Positions 23,651-40,839 of a stretch of 64,000 nt of DNA are shown here, one piece after another. The notes under the pieces were generated by a model that had not been told where the DNA came from, did no database searches, and saw only the letters and a program-made list of their open reading frames with translations. The stretch is from the NCBI GenBank assembly GCA_947650365.1, contig OX393550.1, forward strand, positions 120,079,874-120,143,873, written 5' to 3'. The stretch's first letter is position 1. Each line of letters opens with the position of its first letter. This DNA comes from Chamaelirium japonicum. Its lineage: Eukaryota; Streptophyta; Magnoliopsida; Liliales; Melanthiaceae. A program made the translations under genes and the position numbers.

Positions 23651-24485
23651 GGGTGAAAGGGGGGCGGCGGCTAGCTGTACAGGGGGGGTGAGACGGTGAG
23701 GTAAGGGGGGGGGGGGGCTGATGGGTTTAGGGGTCGGGTAGGTTGGGCAGAGGGGGGCGACCGATGGGTTTAGGGGACGGGTAGGTAGGGAAGAGGGGGG
23801 CGGCTGATAGGGTATAGGGATCGGGTTTGAGAGGGAGACAGGGTGGCTAAGAGGTGAGATGGGAGAGAGATCGGAGAGATGGGAGAATGAGATCGGGTGA
23901 GAGGGATGAGAGGGGACGGCTGTGATGGGGGGAGATTAGAGGAGGGAGAGAGAGATCGGGTTTGAGAGGGAGAGGGGGTGGCTGAGTGGTGCGATGGGAG
24001 AGAGAGAGAGAGATGGACGGTTAGGGATGGGTTAGAGAGAGAGAGAGAGAGGGGGGGGGGGGTCGGTTGGGTTGGGTTTGAATAGGATTGGGGTTTAGAT
24101 TTAGGTTTTAATTTAATTAAATTAATTTTTTTTTCTATCTCTTGTAACCGTCTGCTCGTCTAGCTCAAACCCACGCCATGCTGAGACACGTTGGCACGCA
24201 CACCTCAGCGAGTCCGACCGATTCGCCACTAACACTTATAATATAAATTAAAATTCATAAACAAAAATATATTTGCAGTGAAACAAAGTACACACATTCA
24301 TGTATCGATTGCATTTCTTCCATCGTCACCTCGCAACTCAGACCCTTGGCCCACTGCCCGGTCCATCTCATGTTCAAACAAACACCATCAACAAACGTAT
24401 ATGCAAAAACAAATCAATCAAATTAGCAATAATATAATAATAATAAAATTGGGCTGCCCCAAAATCAAACGTATCGGTTATTACA

Positions 24486-25205
24486 GAAGAAGAAGAAGAA
24501 GAAGGGGAATGAAAATAGTGGAGGAGGAAGGAGGAATAAGGAAGGAAGATGAGAAAGAAGATTGTGGTGGATTGCATAGGGCTAGTTGTGGCGGTGAAGG
24601 AAGGTGCAGATGGACGGACTGTAACGATTATTGGTGTGGGTCACCCTTAGCAAAAGAGCAGGTATGGAACGATGGCATATTGAATATTTTTAAAATTTAA
24701 GTTAGGGTTGGCTTCGATAATTCATGGGCTGAAGTAGAATTTCCCTTCTTTCTTTACTATGTTTAATGGAACAGGTGGTCTTTTGGTAAGAGGGTGTTTG
24801 CTTATTTCCCTCACAAGGTAGCAACACTTACAGGCTTCGTTCTTTACTATAAGAAATGGAATGGCTAATCACTTGTCAAGTTTAGTTTTTTGTTTTATTT
24901 AATTAAAGATCAGGTTGGTTGGGTTTGGAAGTCTAACCATGCTTAGACCAAGTTATATTGCCTTTGTCCAAATTGTCCGAGTTGCCCGAGGAACTTGAAA
25001 AGGATTTACCCATGTTTGGACTATGGAAGTTCATCAGGTTTCTCAGGTTGCTTCGTCCGGATCGTTCAATAAAAGAGTAATAGAGATGTCCGATCTAAAA
25101 TTTACACTATTCGATCTGGAGCTTTCCCTCACTGAAGCAAAAAAATTTCAGTGCAGACCGTGCAATGAAGAATATTACAAGTTTAACCTGATTGTAGAGA
25201 ACATG
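24486..25205. other. Unassigned sequence right of the Tekay-like element
   Basis: It starts with GAAGAAGAAG repeats and a purine-rich stretch. Open frames such as 25023-25280 resemble no family I know and run into a microsatellite. No RNA gene, TIR or LTR feature was seen. Confidence 0.4.
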
Positions 25206-25209
25206 TGCA

Positions 25210-25210
<1 letters not shown>

Positions 25211-25262
<52 letters not shown>
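25211..25262. repeat. (CT)n microsatellite
   Basis: About 25 uninterrupted CT units. Confidence 0.95.
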
Positions 25263-25284
25263 CTGTATACATTAACATAGATAT

Positions 25285-26258
<974 letters not shown>

Positions 26259-26427
26259 GTGTGTTAGGATGTGGCGTGCGGTGCATGCGGGGTCGCTCCG
26301 CAGCCGTCTGATGCACCGCTGCGGTGCGTGCGATGCACGCAGCGGTGCATCAGACGGCTGCGGAGCGACCCCGCATGCACCGCATCGGACGGTTGCAGGT
26401 GCGGACCGCACAGACCGCATTTAAGCA

Positions 26428-26430
<3 letters not shown>
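26259..26430. mobile_element. GC-rich hairpin element, copy 2
   Basis: The best-preserved stem of the family: GGGGTCGCTCCGCAGCCGTC on the left pairs with its exact reverse complement around 26350-26370. GA on its left and CT on its right continue the inverted symmetry. Confidence 0.85.

Positions 26431-26482
<52 letters not shown>
26431..26482. repeat. (CT)n followed by (TA)n
   Basis: Ten CT units, then about 16 TA units, mirroring the TA-GA order on the other side of the hairpin. Confidence 0.96.
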
Positions 26483-27561
<1,079 letters not shown>

Positions 27562-28004
27562 CTAGTAAAAACCCCGTGCCCAAGGGCACGAAAAAGATTT
27601 CGAGGACAACGGAAACATTTAAAGGACAGTGATAATATTTAAAGGGTGGCGGCAATATTTCGAAGGAGACAATGCTAGTTCATGAGCAACAATATTATTT
27701 CGAAGGAGACAATGATAGAACATGAGAATTTGTTGAGTCTATACTTGCGAGAGGGCGAGGGGTCTGCATGATGGTGCGGCGAGGGATTGATGCCTTATGC
27801 ATTATTCAACCTTCTACACGATCACACTAAATTCCGTCCACCTACAGTATTTCGGGCAAAAATCATTATTTCGGACAAAAATTACCAAAATCAGCATTTC
27901 GGGCAAAAATCAGCATTTCCGCAATAGAGCGTGATAAACACTTAGAATGTTGAATGAGAGAATGAAGGTGAATCCAAATTACTGAATCCTTACAGTGATC
28001 AGTA

Positions 28005-28765
28005 AATTTGCGAAATCAGTATTCATATAGTATTCCTAGACAAAATCAGCATTCATATAGTATTCCTAGACAAAATTAGCATTCATATAGTAAGAAGACA
28101 TTGAGCTCGAAGTATAGTATTCCTAGACTAAAGAGCATTCATATAGTAAATTTGCAAAATCAGCATTCATATAGTAAATTTGCAAAATCAGCATTCAAAA
28201 GAGCATTCATATAGTAAATTTGCAAAATCAGCATTCATATAGTAAAATCAGTATTAAAAAGAGCATTCATATAGTAAAATCAGCATTAAAAAGAGCATTC
28301 ATATAGTAAAATCATCATTAAAAAGAGCATTCATATAGTAAATTTGTAAAATCAGCATTCATATAGTATTCTTCGACAAAATCAGCATTCATATAGTATT
28401 CCTGGACAAAGAGCATTCATATAGTAAGAAGACTTCGAGCTCGAAGTATAGTATTCCTAGACAAAAGAGCATTCATATAGTAAATTTGCAAAATCAGCAT
28501 TCATATAGTAAATTTGTAAAATTAGCATTCAAAAGAGCATTCATATAGTAAATTTGCAAAATCAGCATTTATATAGTAAAATCAGCATTCATATAGTAAA
28601 ATCAGCATTAAAAAGAGCATTCATATAGTAAAATCAGCATTAAAAAGAGCATTCATATAGTAAATTTGTAAAATCAGCATTAATATTGTATTCCTAGACA
28701 AAAGAGCAATTCATATAGTAAGAAAACTTCGAGCTCGAAGTATTCCTAGACAAAATTAGCAAAAT
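28005..28765. repeat. Short tandem repeat field (AGCATTCATATAGTA) in the Helitron
   Basis: The 15-mer AGCATTCATATAGTA occurs more than 20 times, joined by AAATTTGCAAAATC, AAATCAGCATTAAAAAG or TTCCTAGACAA. A larger unit containing CTTCGAGCTCGAAGTATAG recurs at about 28090, 28430 and 28725. Confidence 0.92.
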
Positions 28766-29539
28766 CAGCAGTAATCTAAATTTAATATCTGATTTTAAAA
28801 TCCGATGCTAATACCCGAGTCTAATCCAACTTTGTGTTTGATTTGGACTAATACCAGGTTCTAATTCAACTATGTATTGGATTTGGGCTAATTTTTTCCT
28901 TCTATTTTTTGAAATCTTAGCACACCTACAGTGCCAAAGTTTACAAAGTTAAGAAGTCAGGGAGAAGGTAATGGATGATGGACGGTTAAATGGAGGGTTA
29001 ATGTGAAAATATGGTAATATTGCAATAGAGATTTATATAATAACAGTAAAAAATTCATCGTCTTTGTAGCCAATAAATCAAATTCGGGCAATAATATTGG
29101 TCTAAGAAGAAGGAAGGATTAAAGAGAATGAGAATAGTTAACAAAAAAGAAACCGATGATGAATTCACTACCCAATGAAAATACAAACTTCATTCATCTA
29201 TTACCAAGACTTTTGAGCTGGCCTAAACCCCACACATATAGAACACAATTACTTAAACCTTGAGAAACTCTGGCTTAGCACTACCAAAATTCAGGTTAAC
29301 TATTGATTCAATAAACTAATCCTATATTTTACTACTTTAAAAAATAAAAGAAAACAACTATATCCCAATCATGGTTAGCACTACCAAAATTTAGGAAAAG
29401 ATTAATTTTTTGGATCAATTTTCATCACAAAATTTTTGTCAGAGTTTTTGCATTGGATCATTCAAAAATCAGATATTAAAAATTCTAATATCAAAAATCA
29501 GAGTTTTTGCTTATTTTGCAAAACAATCGGATTTTGGCT

Positions 29540-30345
29540 CGAGTTGCATAGGGTTTCTTTTTATGGATCGACGAAAAAAAATCAACAAAATAAGCATTTC
29601 GATAAAAATCAGCAGTAATCTAATTTTAAAATCTGATTTTGAAATCCGATGCCAATACCCGAGCCTAATCCAACTCTGTGTTGGATTTGGACATTTCGAG
29701 AAAAATCAGCAGTACTCTGATTTTAAAATCTGATTTAGAAATCCGATATCAATGCGCGAGCCCAATTCAATTCTGTGTTGGATTTGGGCTAATACCAGAG
29801 CCTAATCCAACAATGTGTTGGATTTGGGCTTAATTTGCAACACAATAGGATTTTGGCTCATTTTGCATAGGGTTTTTTTTATAGATCGACGGGAAAAAAA
29901 ATCAACAAAATAAGCATTTCAAGAAAAATTAGTAGTAATCTAAAATTAAAATCTGATTTTGAAATCCGATCCTAATACTCGAGCCTAATCCAACTCTATG
30001 TTGGATTTGGACTAATACCAAAGATTAATTCAACTATGTGTTGGATTTAGGCTCAGTTTGCAAAGCAATGGCCCACTTAGGGCTCTGAGTATTCATATAC
30101 AAAATCAACGAAGTCACGATGATATGTCAAGTCGAAAAAATTTCGAGCTATGTGTTGGATTTAGGCTATGAATAGAGCAATTCACATGATGACTATCTCT
30201 TATCGGGTTTGTGTAGGAGCAGTAGCACTAACCACAAAAAAAAAAAAAACCAAGACACCAACATCTATTTCTGCACAGACAAAGAATAACTAACCTCGGA
30301 TTGGTCCGCGCCTTGGTGTTGTATCACCGATGCGATGAACGTTCT
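29540..30345. repeat. Helitron-internal tandem duplication, copy 1
   Basis: Made of smaller repeats containing TCTGATTTTGAAATCCGAT and CTAATCCAACT-TGTGTTGGATTTGG. It ends with the exon-like block CTCGGATTGGTCCGCGCC. Corresponding landmarks in copy 2 are offset by 997 bp. Confidence 0.85.
30291..30345 (-). pseudogene. Exon-like segment in the Helitron, possible captured gene piece
   Basis: On the minus strand, ATCAGCAG precedes a GC-richer block of about 50 bp that ends CCAATCCGAG and is followed by GTTAGTTATT, so it has acceptor and donor signals. It recurs about 995 bp to the right (near 31285-31340) as part of the duplication. I do not recognise the encoded peptide. Confidence 0.35.
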
Positions 30346-31365
30346 GCTGATTGAAAAAAAACAAAATAAGTATTTCGAAAAAAATCAGCAGTAATCTAAA
30401 ATTAAAATCTGGTTTTGAAATCCGATGCCAAAACTCGAGCCTAATCCAACTTTGTGTTGGATTTGGGTTAATACCAGAGCCTAATCCAACTAAGTGTTGG
30501 ATTTGGGCTTATTTTGGAAAACAATACGATTTTGGCTCATTTTGCATAGGATTTTTTTTATAGATCAACGGTAAAAAATCAACAAAATAAGCATTTCGAT
30601 AAAAATCAGCAGTAATCTAATTTTAAAATCTGATTTGGAAATCCGATGCCAATACCCGAGCCTAATCCAAGTCTGTGTTGGATTTGGATATTTCGAGAAA
30701 AATCAGCATTACTCTGATTTTAAAATCTGATTTTGAAATCCGGTATCAATACGCGAGCCCAATTCAACTATGTGTTGGATTTGGGCTAATACCAGAGCCT
30801 AATCCAACTAAGTGTTGGATTTGGGCTTAATTTGCAAAACAATAGGATTTTGGCTCATTTTGCATAGGGTTTTTTTTATAGATTGACGGAAAAAAATCAA
30901 CAAAATAAGCATTTCAAGAAAAATCAGTAGTAATCTAAAATTAAAATCTGATTTTGAAATCCGATCCCAATACTCGAGCCTAATCAAACTCTATATTGAA
31001 TTTGGACTAATACCAAAGATTAATTCAACTATGTGTTGGATTTGGGCTCAGTTTGCAAAGAAATGGCCCACTTCGGGCTCTGAATATTCATATGCAAAAT
31101 CAACGAAGTCACGATAATATGTCAAGTCGAAAAATTTTCGAGCTATGTGTTGGATTTGGGCTATGAATAGAGCGATTCACATGACGACTATCTCTTATCG
31201 GGTTTGTATAGGAGTAGTAGCACTAACCACAAACAAAAAAAAAAAACCAAGACACCAACATTTATTTCTGCTAGACAAAGAATAACTAACCTCGGATTGG
31301 TCCGCGCCTTGGTGTTGTATCACCGATGCGATAAAAGGCTCTGCTGATTGAAAAAAAAAACATAG
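30346..31365. repeat. Helitron-internal tandem duplication, copy 2
   Basis: It repeats copy 1 in order, including TTTTGGCTCATTTTGCATAG, the ATGTCAAGTCGAAAAA-TTTCGAGC stretch and the terminal CTCGGATTGGTCCGCGCC block. Confidence 0.85.
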
Positions 31366-32272
31366 GATCAATTTTCTTTGAAAAAACAGAAGTTCAAGTC
31401 TTTCTCTTCATTGAAAAAAAAAAACAGAGGATCAATTTGCGAGATCCTGTGTTCTCCAAATCTCCATGGAAGCATACATGCATTCAATAATGGCACGGAA
31501 CAAATTTGCAATGGCACGGAAACAAATTTACACTGGCACGGAAAAACAAAGGCATCTTTTTATTAAATAATTTACAATAAAATTCCAATAAATATGAACA
31601 TTGATATATGTGCTAAAATCTTTTTAGTTAAAATGAACCCTAAACTATATATGGTAGGCCAATCAGTCCAAAGCAAGTGGTCCCTTTGAGCATTGATACT
31701 TATTGATCGAATCGACCTCACGACCTTTAAACAATCGGGTATGATCGAATGTGACCAAGACATATTTTCAAGCCATGACATGGAAAAATCAGCAAAATTT
31801 GAGGAGATAAAATTGCAAAATCATTTCGAGCAAGGTTTGCTCTAAAAAAAAAAGGCCCCTTTGTGCTATTTTTAATGGAAATAAGCTAACCACAGAGCAA
31901 AAAAGGTACCAATTACTATTCATCTAATATCGCTCAATCATTTCTAATGCCGTTTTCGAGTACAGCAGTTGAGAATTTTTAGGTATGCATACAAATTGAT
32001 CAGTTTTGTTTTGGAGTATTGTTTTCTCATAAATTACGATCAATGGTTCACTGACATACACGATTCATATTCACCTTTCCTTATTTTATTACTCCTCTAT
32101 AAATATTTGCCCTTGTCTCGCCACGACATCTAAATATTTGTTATAGTGGTCAATATAATATCAGTAGGGACCACTTTGTGCGGGATTTGTGGACTTCAAT
32201 ACGAAGCATATGGTATTGCAGACTTCAATACGAAGCATATAATATATTTCACAATATAATATAATTAATTAA

Positions 32273-32394
32273 AGTCAGCGTTTAGTCCATTCCATCACAT
32301 CATGCGAGGATAATATCTATCATAGACCCCATTATTCTTCGAATGGAAGAGCTTTTGGAAAGCTTGGTGTGAATGGAATGGACTAAACGCTGAC
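32273..32394. mobile_element. Small MITE, about 122 bp, inside the Helitron
   Basis: The inverted ends are AGTCAGCGTTTAGTCCATTC and GAATGGACTAAACGCTGACT. The flanks are TA-rich, but a clean duplication cannot be fixed. Confidence 0.75.
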
Positions 32395-32460
32395 TAATAC
32401 CCCCCAAAAAAAAATAGCGAAGTATCACCACTAAAAAGAGGAAGAATGAGAGAGACTTAC

Positions 32461-32532
32461 CAGCACAGCAAGGGCGAGGATGGTCTCGGTGTTAGATAGC
32501 GCCGGAGCAGCAAATGGGGAGGAAGAACCAGA
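32461..32532 (-). pseudogene. Exon-like segment in the Helitron, 72 bp
   Basis: On the minus strand it follows TTTTTCAG and is followed by GTAAGTC, both good splice signals. It encodes 24 codons starting SGSSSPFAAPALSNTE in an open frame. Helitrons often capture host exons; the parent gene is not recognised. Confidence 0.4.
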
Positions 32533-32884
32533 CTGAAAAATGAAACATCAGAAAATAACGGCCAGCAATAAGAACAGGGAAAAGAAAAATATCTTCTTGT
32601 CACCGGTGAAGTAACGAAATGTAGGGTCCTAAGGTAAGACAAAATATCTTCTTGTACTTAAAATGAACGTATCAGCATCCTTCCAATAATCAACAACCAT
32701 GTGGTTAGACCATGGAAAAGTGAAGTATTGTTCAAAACTTATTTGGCATTTATCTGGATCTAAATCATGAGTTCCATCATGCCAACAAAAAGCTAACTTT
32801 TGTAGAAGTGTTGTAGTAAAACTAACTTTTGCCCAAATTGTGCAAGCTAGCTGGACTTTATTCTTATACAAAGGATAATGAGTC

Positions 32885-33125
32885 CCAACCTGATGGACTG
32901 AAAGATTACATGCATTGAGGGGTTGATGCCTTCTTGACGATGGTGCTGCTAGGGTAAAAAAAAGAGGATCGTTGAAGATTTTTTCAAAAATTTTAAGAAA
33001 GATTTTTTTTTTCTGAAAAAACAGAGGATCATGTGTGAGTACCTGGTGGAGTGAGAGATTGCTTTTGCTGAAGGCGTGCGCTGAGGGGTTGATGGCACCT
33101 TCACGATGATTCCTTCTGCGCATGA
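32885..33125 (-). pseudogene. Duplicated exon-like segments in the Helitron
   Basis: Two related minus-strand blocks contain CATCAACCCCTCA and end in CAGTCCATCAG or CACTCCACCAG followed by GT. A 164-codon open frame (33123-32629) covers both, but its product resembles no family I know. It may be a captured exon that was later duplicated. Confidence 0.35.
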
Positions 33126-33439
33126 AGGGTTTCAGGTGAGTGCATTATAAAGAAAGAAATTAGGGTAAAATTGAAATGAAAGAAAATATTTCTATTCCGG
33201 GATCGTTCCGAATTTGATGCGAAGGGCCTGTAGGGTCTTCGCATGACGATACAGATCAGCTCACATGTACCTAGAAGTATTAAGTATTAACCATATACTA
33301 TCAGCAAGAACAAAAAAATCAGCAAAAAAAAAAAAATCAGCTCACCACATAGGAGCCAAGGTGCTTATGCCCTAGTCATTCTAGCCCCATACCCAAAAAC
33401 CCACAAATTCAACAGCACCCTGCAATCAGAAAAAAAAAA

Positions 33440-33872
33440 AAAAAAGCTTAAGAGAAAGAGAGAGGATTGACTCCTTGGCAGGGGACTCTCGATACGGCTT
33501 CCGATTACCAAGGGCGGCTCAGGCGAGGGCTACCCCGCCGACGACGGCACCATGCAATCAGAAGAAAAAAAAACTTAAGAGAGAGAAAGGAACTGCTGCC
33601 CTTTTAGGGCACCTGAACTTCAGATCTGACGATGAGGAGGGAGGGGACGCAGGCGCAGACGATCTTCTGGGGAGAGGAGGGAGGGGGCGCAGGAAGATAT
33701 GGTGAAAGGAGGGAGGGGACAGGAGTGAGGAGTGAGGGGGTGCGAGAGGGGTATTGAACGGTGGGCGGCCGGTGCAGCCTTCGCCGGAGCAAGAGATTGG
33801 GGGATGGGGATTTGGATCCAGTCCCTCCCCGGCTTCAGATCGAGGGAGGGTGTGTGTAGGATCTGCGGTCGC

Positions 33873-33920
<48 letters not shown>

Positions 33921-34260
33921 CACCGTCGCGGCAGCCGCCGTAGGATGCTCCGAGGAGAGAGGCACGTCAAGGCCGGGCAGGGGTGTTGGTCGAGGGAGGG
34001 AGGAGGGAGGGAGGAGAGAGGGATCGGGGGGCACGGGAGTGAGATCTGGGGAGAGGGGGAGGGTAGTGAAGGCTGGGTGGCTTCACCGTCGCGGCAGGCG
34101 CCGTAGGATGCTCCGAGGAGAGAGGCACGTCAAGGCCGGGCGGGGGTGTTGGTCGAGGGAGGGAGGAGAGAGGGATCGGGGGGCACGGGAGTGAGATCTG
34201 GGGAGAGGGGGAGGGTAGTGAAGGCTGGGCGGCTCACGGGGTTTGAGGGCGTGGGTTCCA
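33440..34260. other. GC/GA-rich 5' region of the Helitron with a 150-bp duplication
   Basis: It contains (GA)n at 33873-33919. A block around GGATGCTCCGAGGAGAGAGG (33940-34080) is repeated at 34095-34230. Open frames here come from base composition. It could be promoter-derived captured sequence. Confidence 0.5.
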
Positions 34261-34497
34261 AAGGGGGGCTGCGGGTACCAAAGGATCGGGAAGGGCTTCG
34301 ATCATATGGGATTTAGATCGGACGGATCAGATGGATTTAAGAGGAATGAGGGTGGATTAAGGTGATTTAAGAAGGGGATTTATGAGGTGAGTGGAAACGG
34401 ACGACTGTGATTTATCCCCCTCCTCTAGATAAATCTGAGCCGCTCCTTTGTCTCAGTTCATTTGTCCCCCCCACAACCGTCGTCCCTTATTATATAG

Positions 34498-34790
<293 letters not shown>

Positions 34791-34812
34791 TCTCTCTATA
34801 TATGTATATATA

Positions 34813-35122
34813 TCTAATCTAATAGTATAATACTAAAATGGAAGCCTCTCTCCCATGTTGTGACACGTGGACGTCTTTAAGAACCAAAATCCTTCTTCCG
34901 TGTGTGAACACGGCTCACTTTTAAATCCTATTAAAAATCTACCATAAAGATGATAAATACTCATTCAATGGCAAGTAATGGTCATTTGATGTTAATCTCT
35001 CTCTCTCTCTAACAAGTGAATCACACTCACTTTAGATTTCACACTTCTTCGAACAGTTACGATGTTGTCTGTGCCAAATGACATGCATCAGCTCAGTCGG
35101 GCATTGCCCGGGTTTTTTACTA

Positions 35123-35123
<1 letters not shown>
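34813..35123 (+). mobile_element. Small Helitron, 311 bp
   Basis: The 5' end TCTAATCTAATAGTATAATA follows an A. The 3' end has the hairpin GGGC-ATT-GCCC, then GGGTTTTTTA and CTAG, followed by T. The termini resemble those of the 6.9-kb element in reverse orientation, so the two may share a family. No coding capacity. Confidence 0.82.

Positions 35124-35185
<62 letters not shown>
35124..35185. repeat. (TA)n tract
   Basis: About 30 TA units directly after the Helitron CTAG end. Confidence 0.96.

Positions 35186-36860
<1,675 letters not shown>

Positions 36861-36955
<95 letters not shown>
36861..36955. repeat. (CT)n followed by (TA)n
   Basis: Seven CT units, then about 40 TA units, mirroring 36338-36474. 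Confidence 0.96.
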
Positions 36956-38285
<1,330 letters not shown>

Positions 38286-38306
38286 TATATATATATATAT
38301 ATATAT

Positions 38307-40483
<2,177 letters not shown>

Positions 40484-40494
40484 CTCCCCCTTGG
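40484..40494 (-). other. Polypurine tract of the copia element
   Basis: The minus strand reads CCAAGGGGGAG directly before TGTTATG of the 3' LTR. Confidence 0.9.
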
Positions 40495-40839
40495 ATGACC
40501 ACCATTTATCAATGATTGCCTCATTAAAACCTTTGATGGAAAAACCCAGTGGGAAAAATCCTATCAAAGGAAAAAGAGTACAACCTTAGTTCTTCAGGAA
40601 CAAGTTCTTCAGGAACTATGGTGGGTGCGCATAATGCTGCCTCGTTAAAACCTTTGATGGGAAAACCCTATGGGAAAAACCCTACCAAAGGAAAAAGAGT
40701 ACAGCGCGCATAAATTTGCATCTTCAGGATGCCCTCCGCCTAACTATTACATTACCACTATTACATCTCTCCCCCTGATGATATCTCCTCCTTATTACAT
40801 TATTATATCTCTCCCTGATGATATCTCCTCCTTATTACA
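40495..40839 (-). other. 3' untranslated region of the copia element
   Basis: It holds two imperfect direct repeats containing TTAAAACCTTTGATGG and AAAGGAAAAAGAGTAC (about 40525-40590 and 40650-40702) and a short duplication TGATGATATCTCCTCCTTAT at 40777 and 40816. No gene. Confidence 0.75.

Larger units (their letters stand above)
1..24485 (-). mobile_element. Ty3/gypsy LTR retrotransposon, chromovirus (Tekay/Del-like), interrupted by a CACTA element
   Basis: In minus-strand order the element has a 5' LTR (24485 to 19736), a primer-binding site, gag, protease, reverse transcriptase, RNase H, integrase with a chromodomain-like tail, a polypurine tract and a 3' LTR (349 to beyond base 1). The two LTR ends align almost base for base (1-349 with 24138-24485), with many substitutions, so insertion is old. 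The RT-RNaseH-integrase order and the chromodomain-like C-terminus place it with plant chromoviruses; the very long LTR and iMet-type primer site fit the Tekay/Del clade. About 14.6 kb of its length is the inserted CACTA element. The outer target duplication cannot be checked because the left LTR is cut by the window edge. Confidence 0.9.
19736..24485 (-). repeat. 5' LTR of the Tekay-like element (4750 bp)
   Basis: On the minus strand it starts TGTAATAACC (24485) and ends GGCATGACA (19736), the TG...CA form expected of an LTR, and abuts the primer-binding site. It has no long ORF of interest. It contains a TATA box near 23650, G-rich low-complexity DNA at 23580-24070 and a large internal duplication at 20375-22026. 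An unusually long LTR is a known trait of Tekay/Del elements. Confidence 0.9.

Noticed and set aside
33754..34194. 146-codon plus-strand frame rich in Arg/Glu/Gly
   Set aside because: It lies in GA- and G-rich low-complexity DNA and a local duplication, with no recognisable domain.
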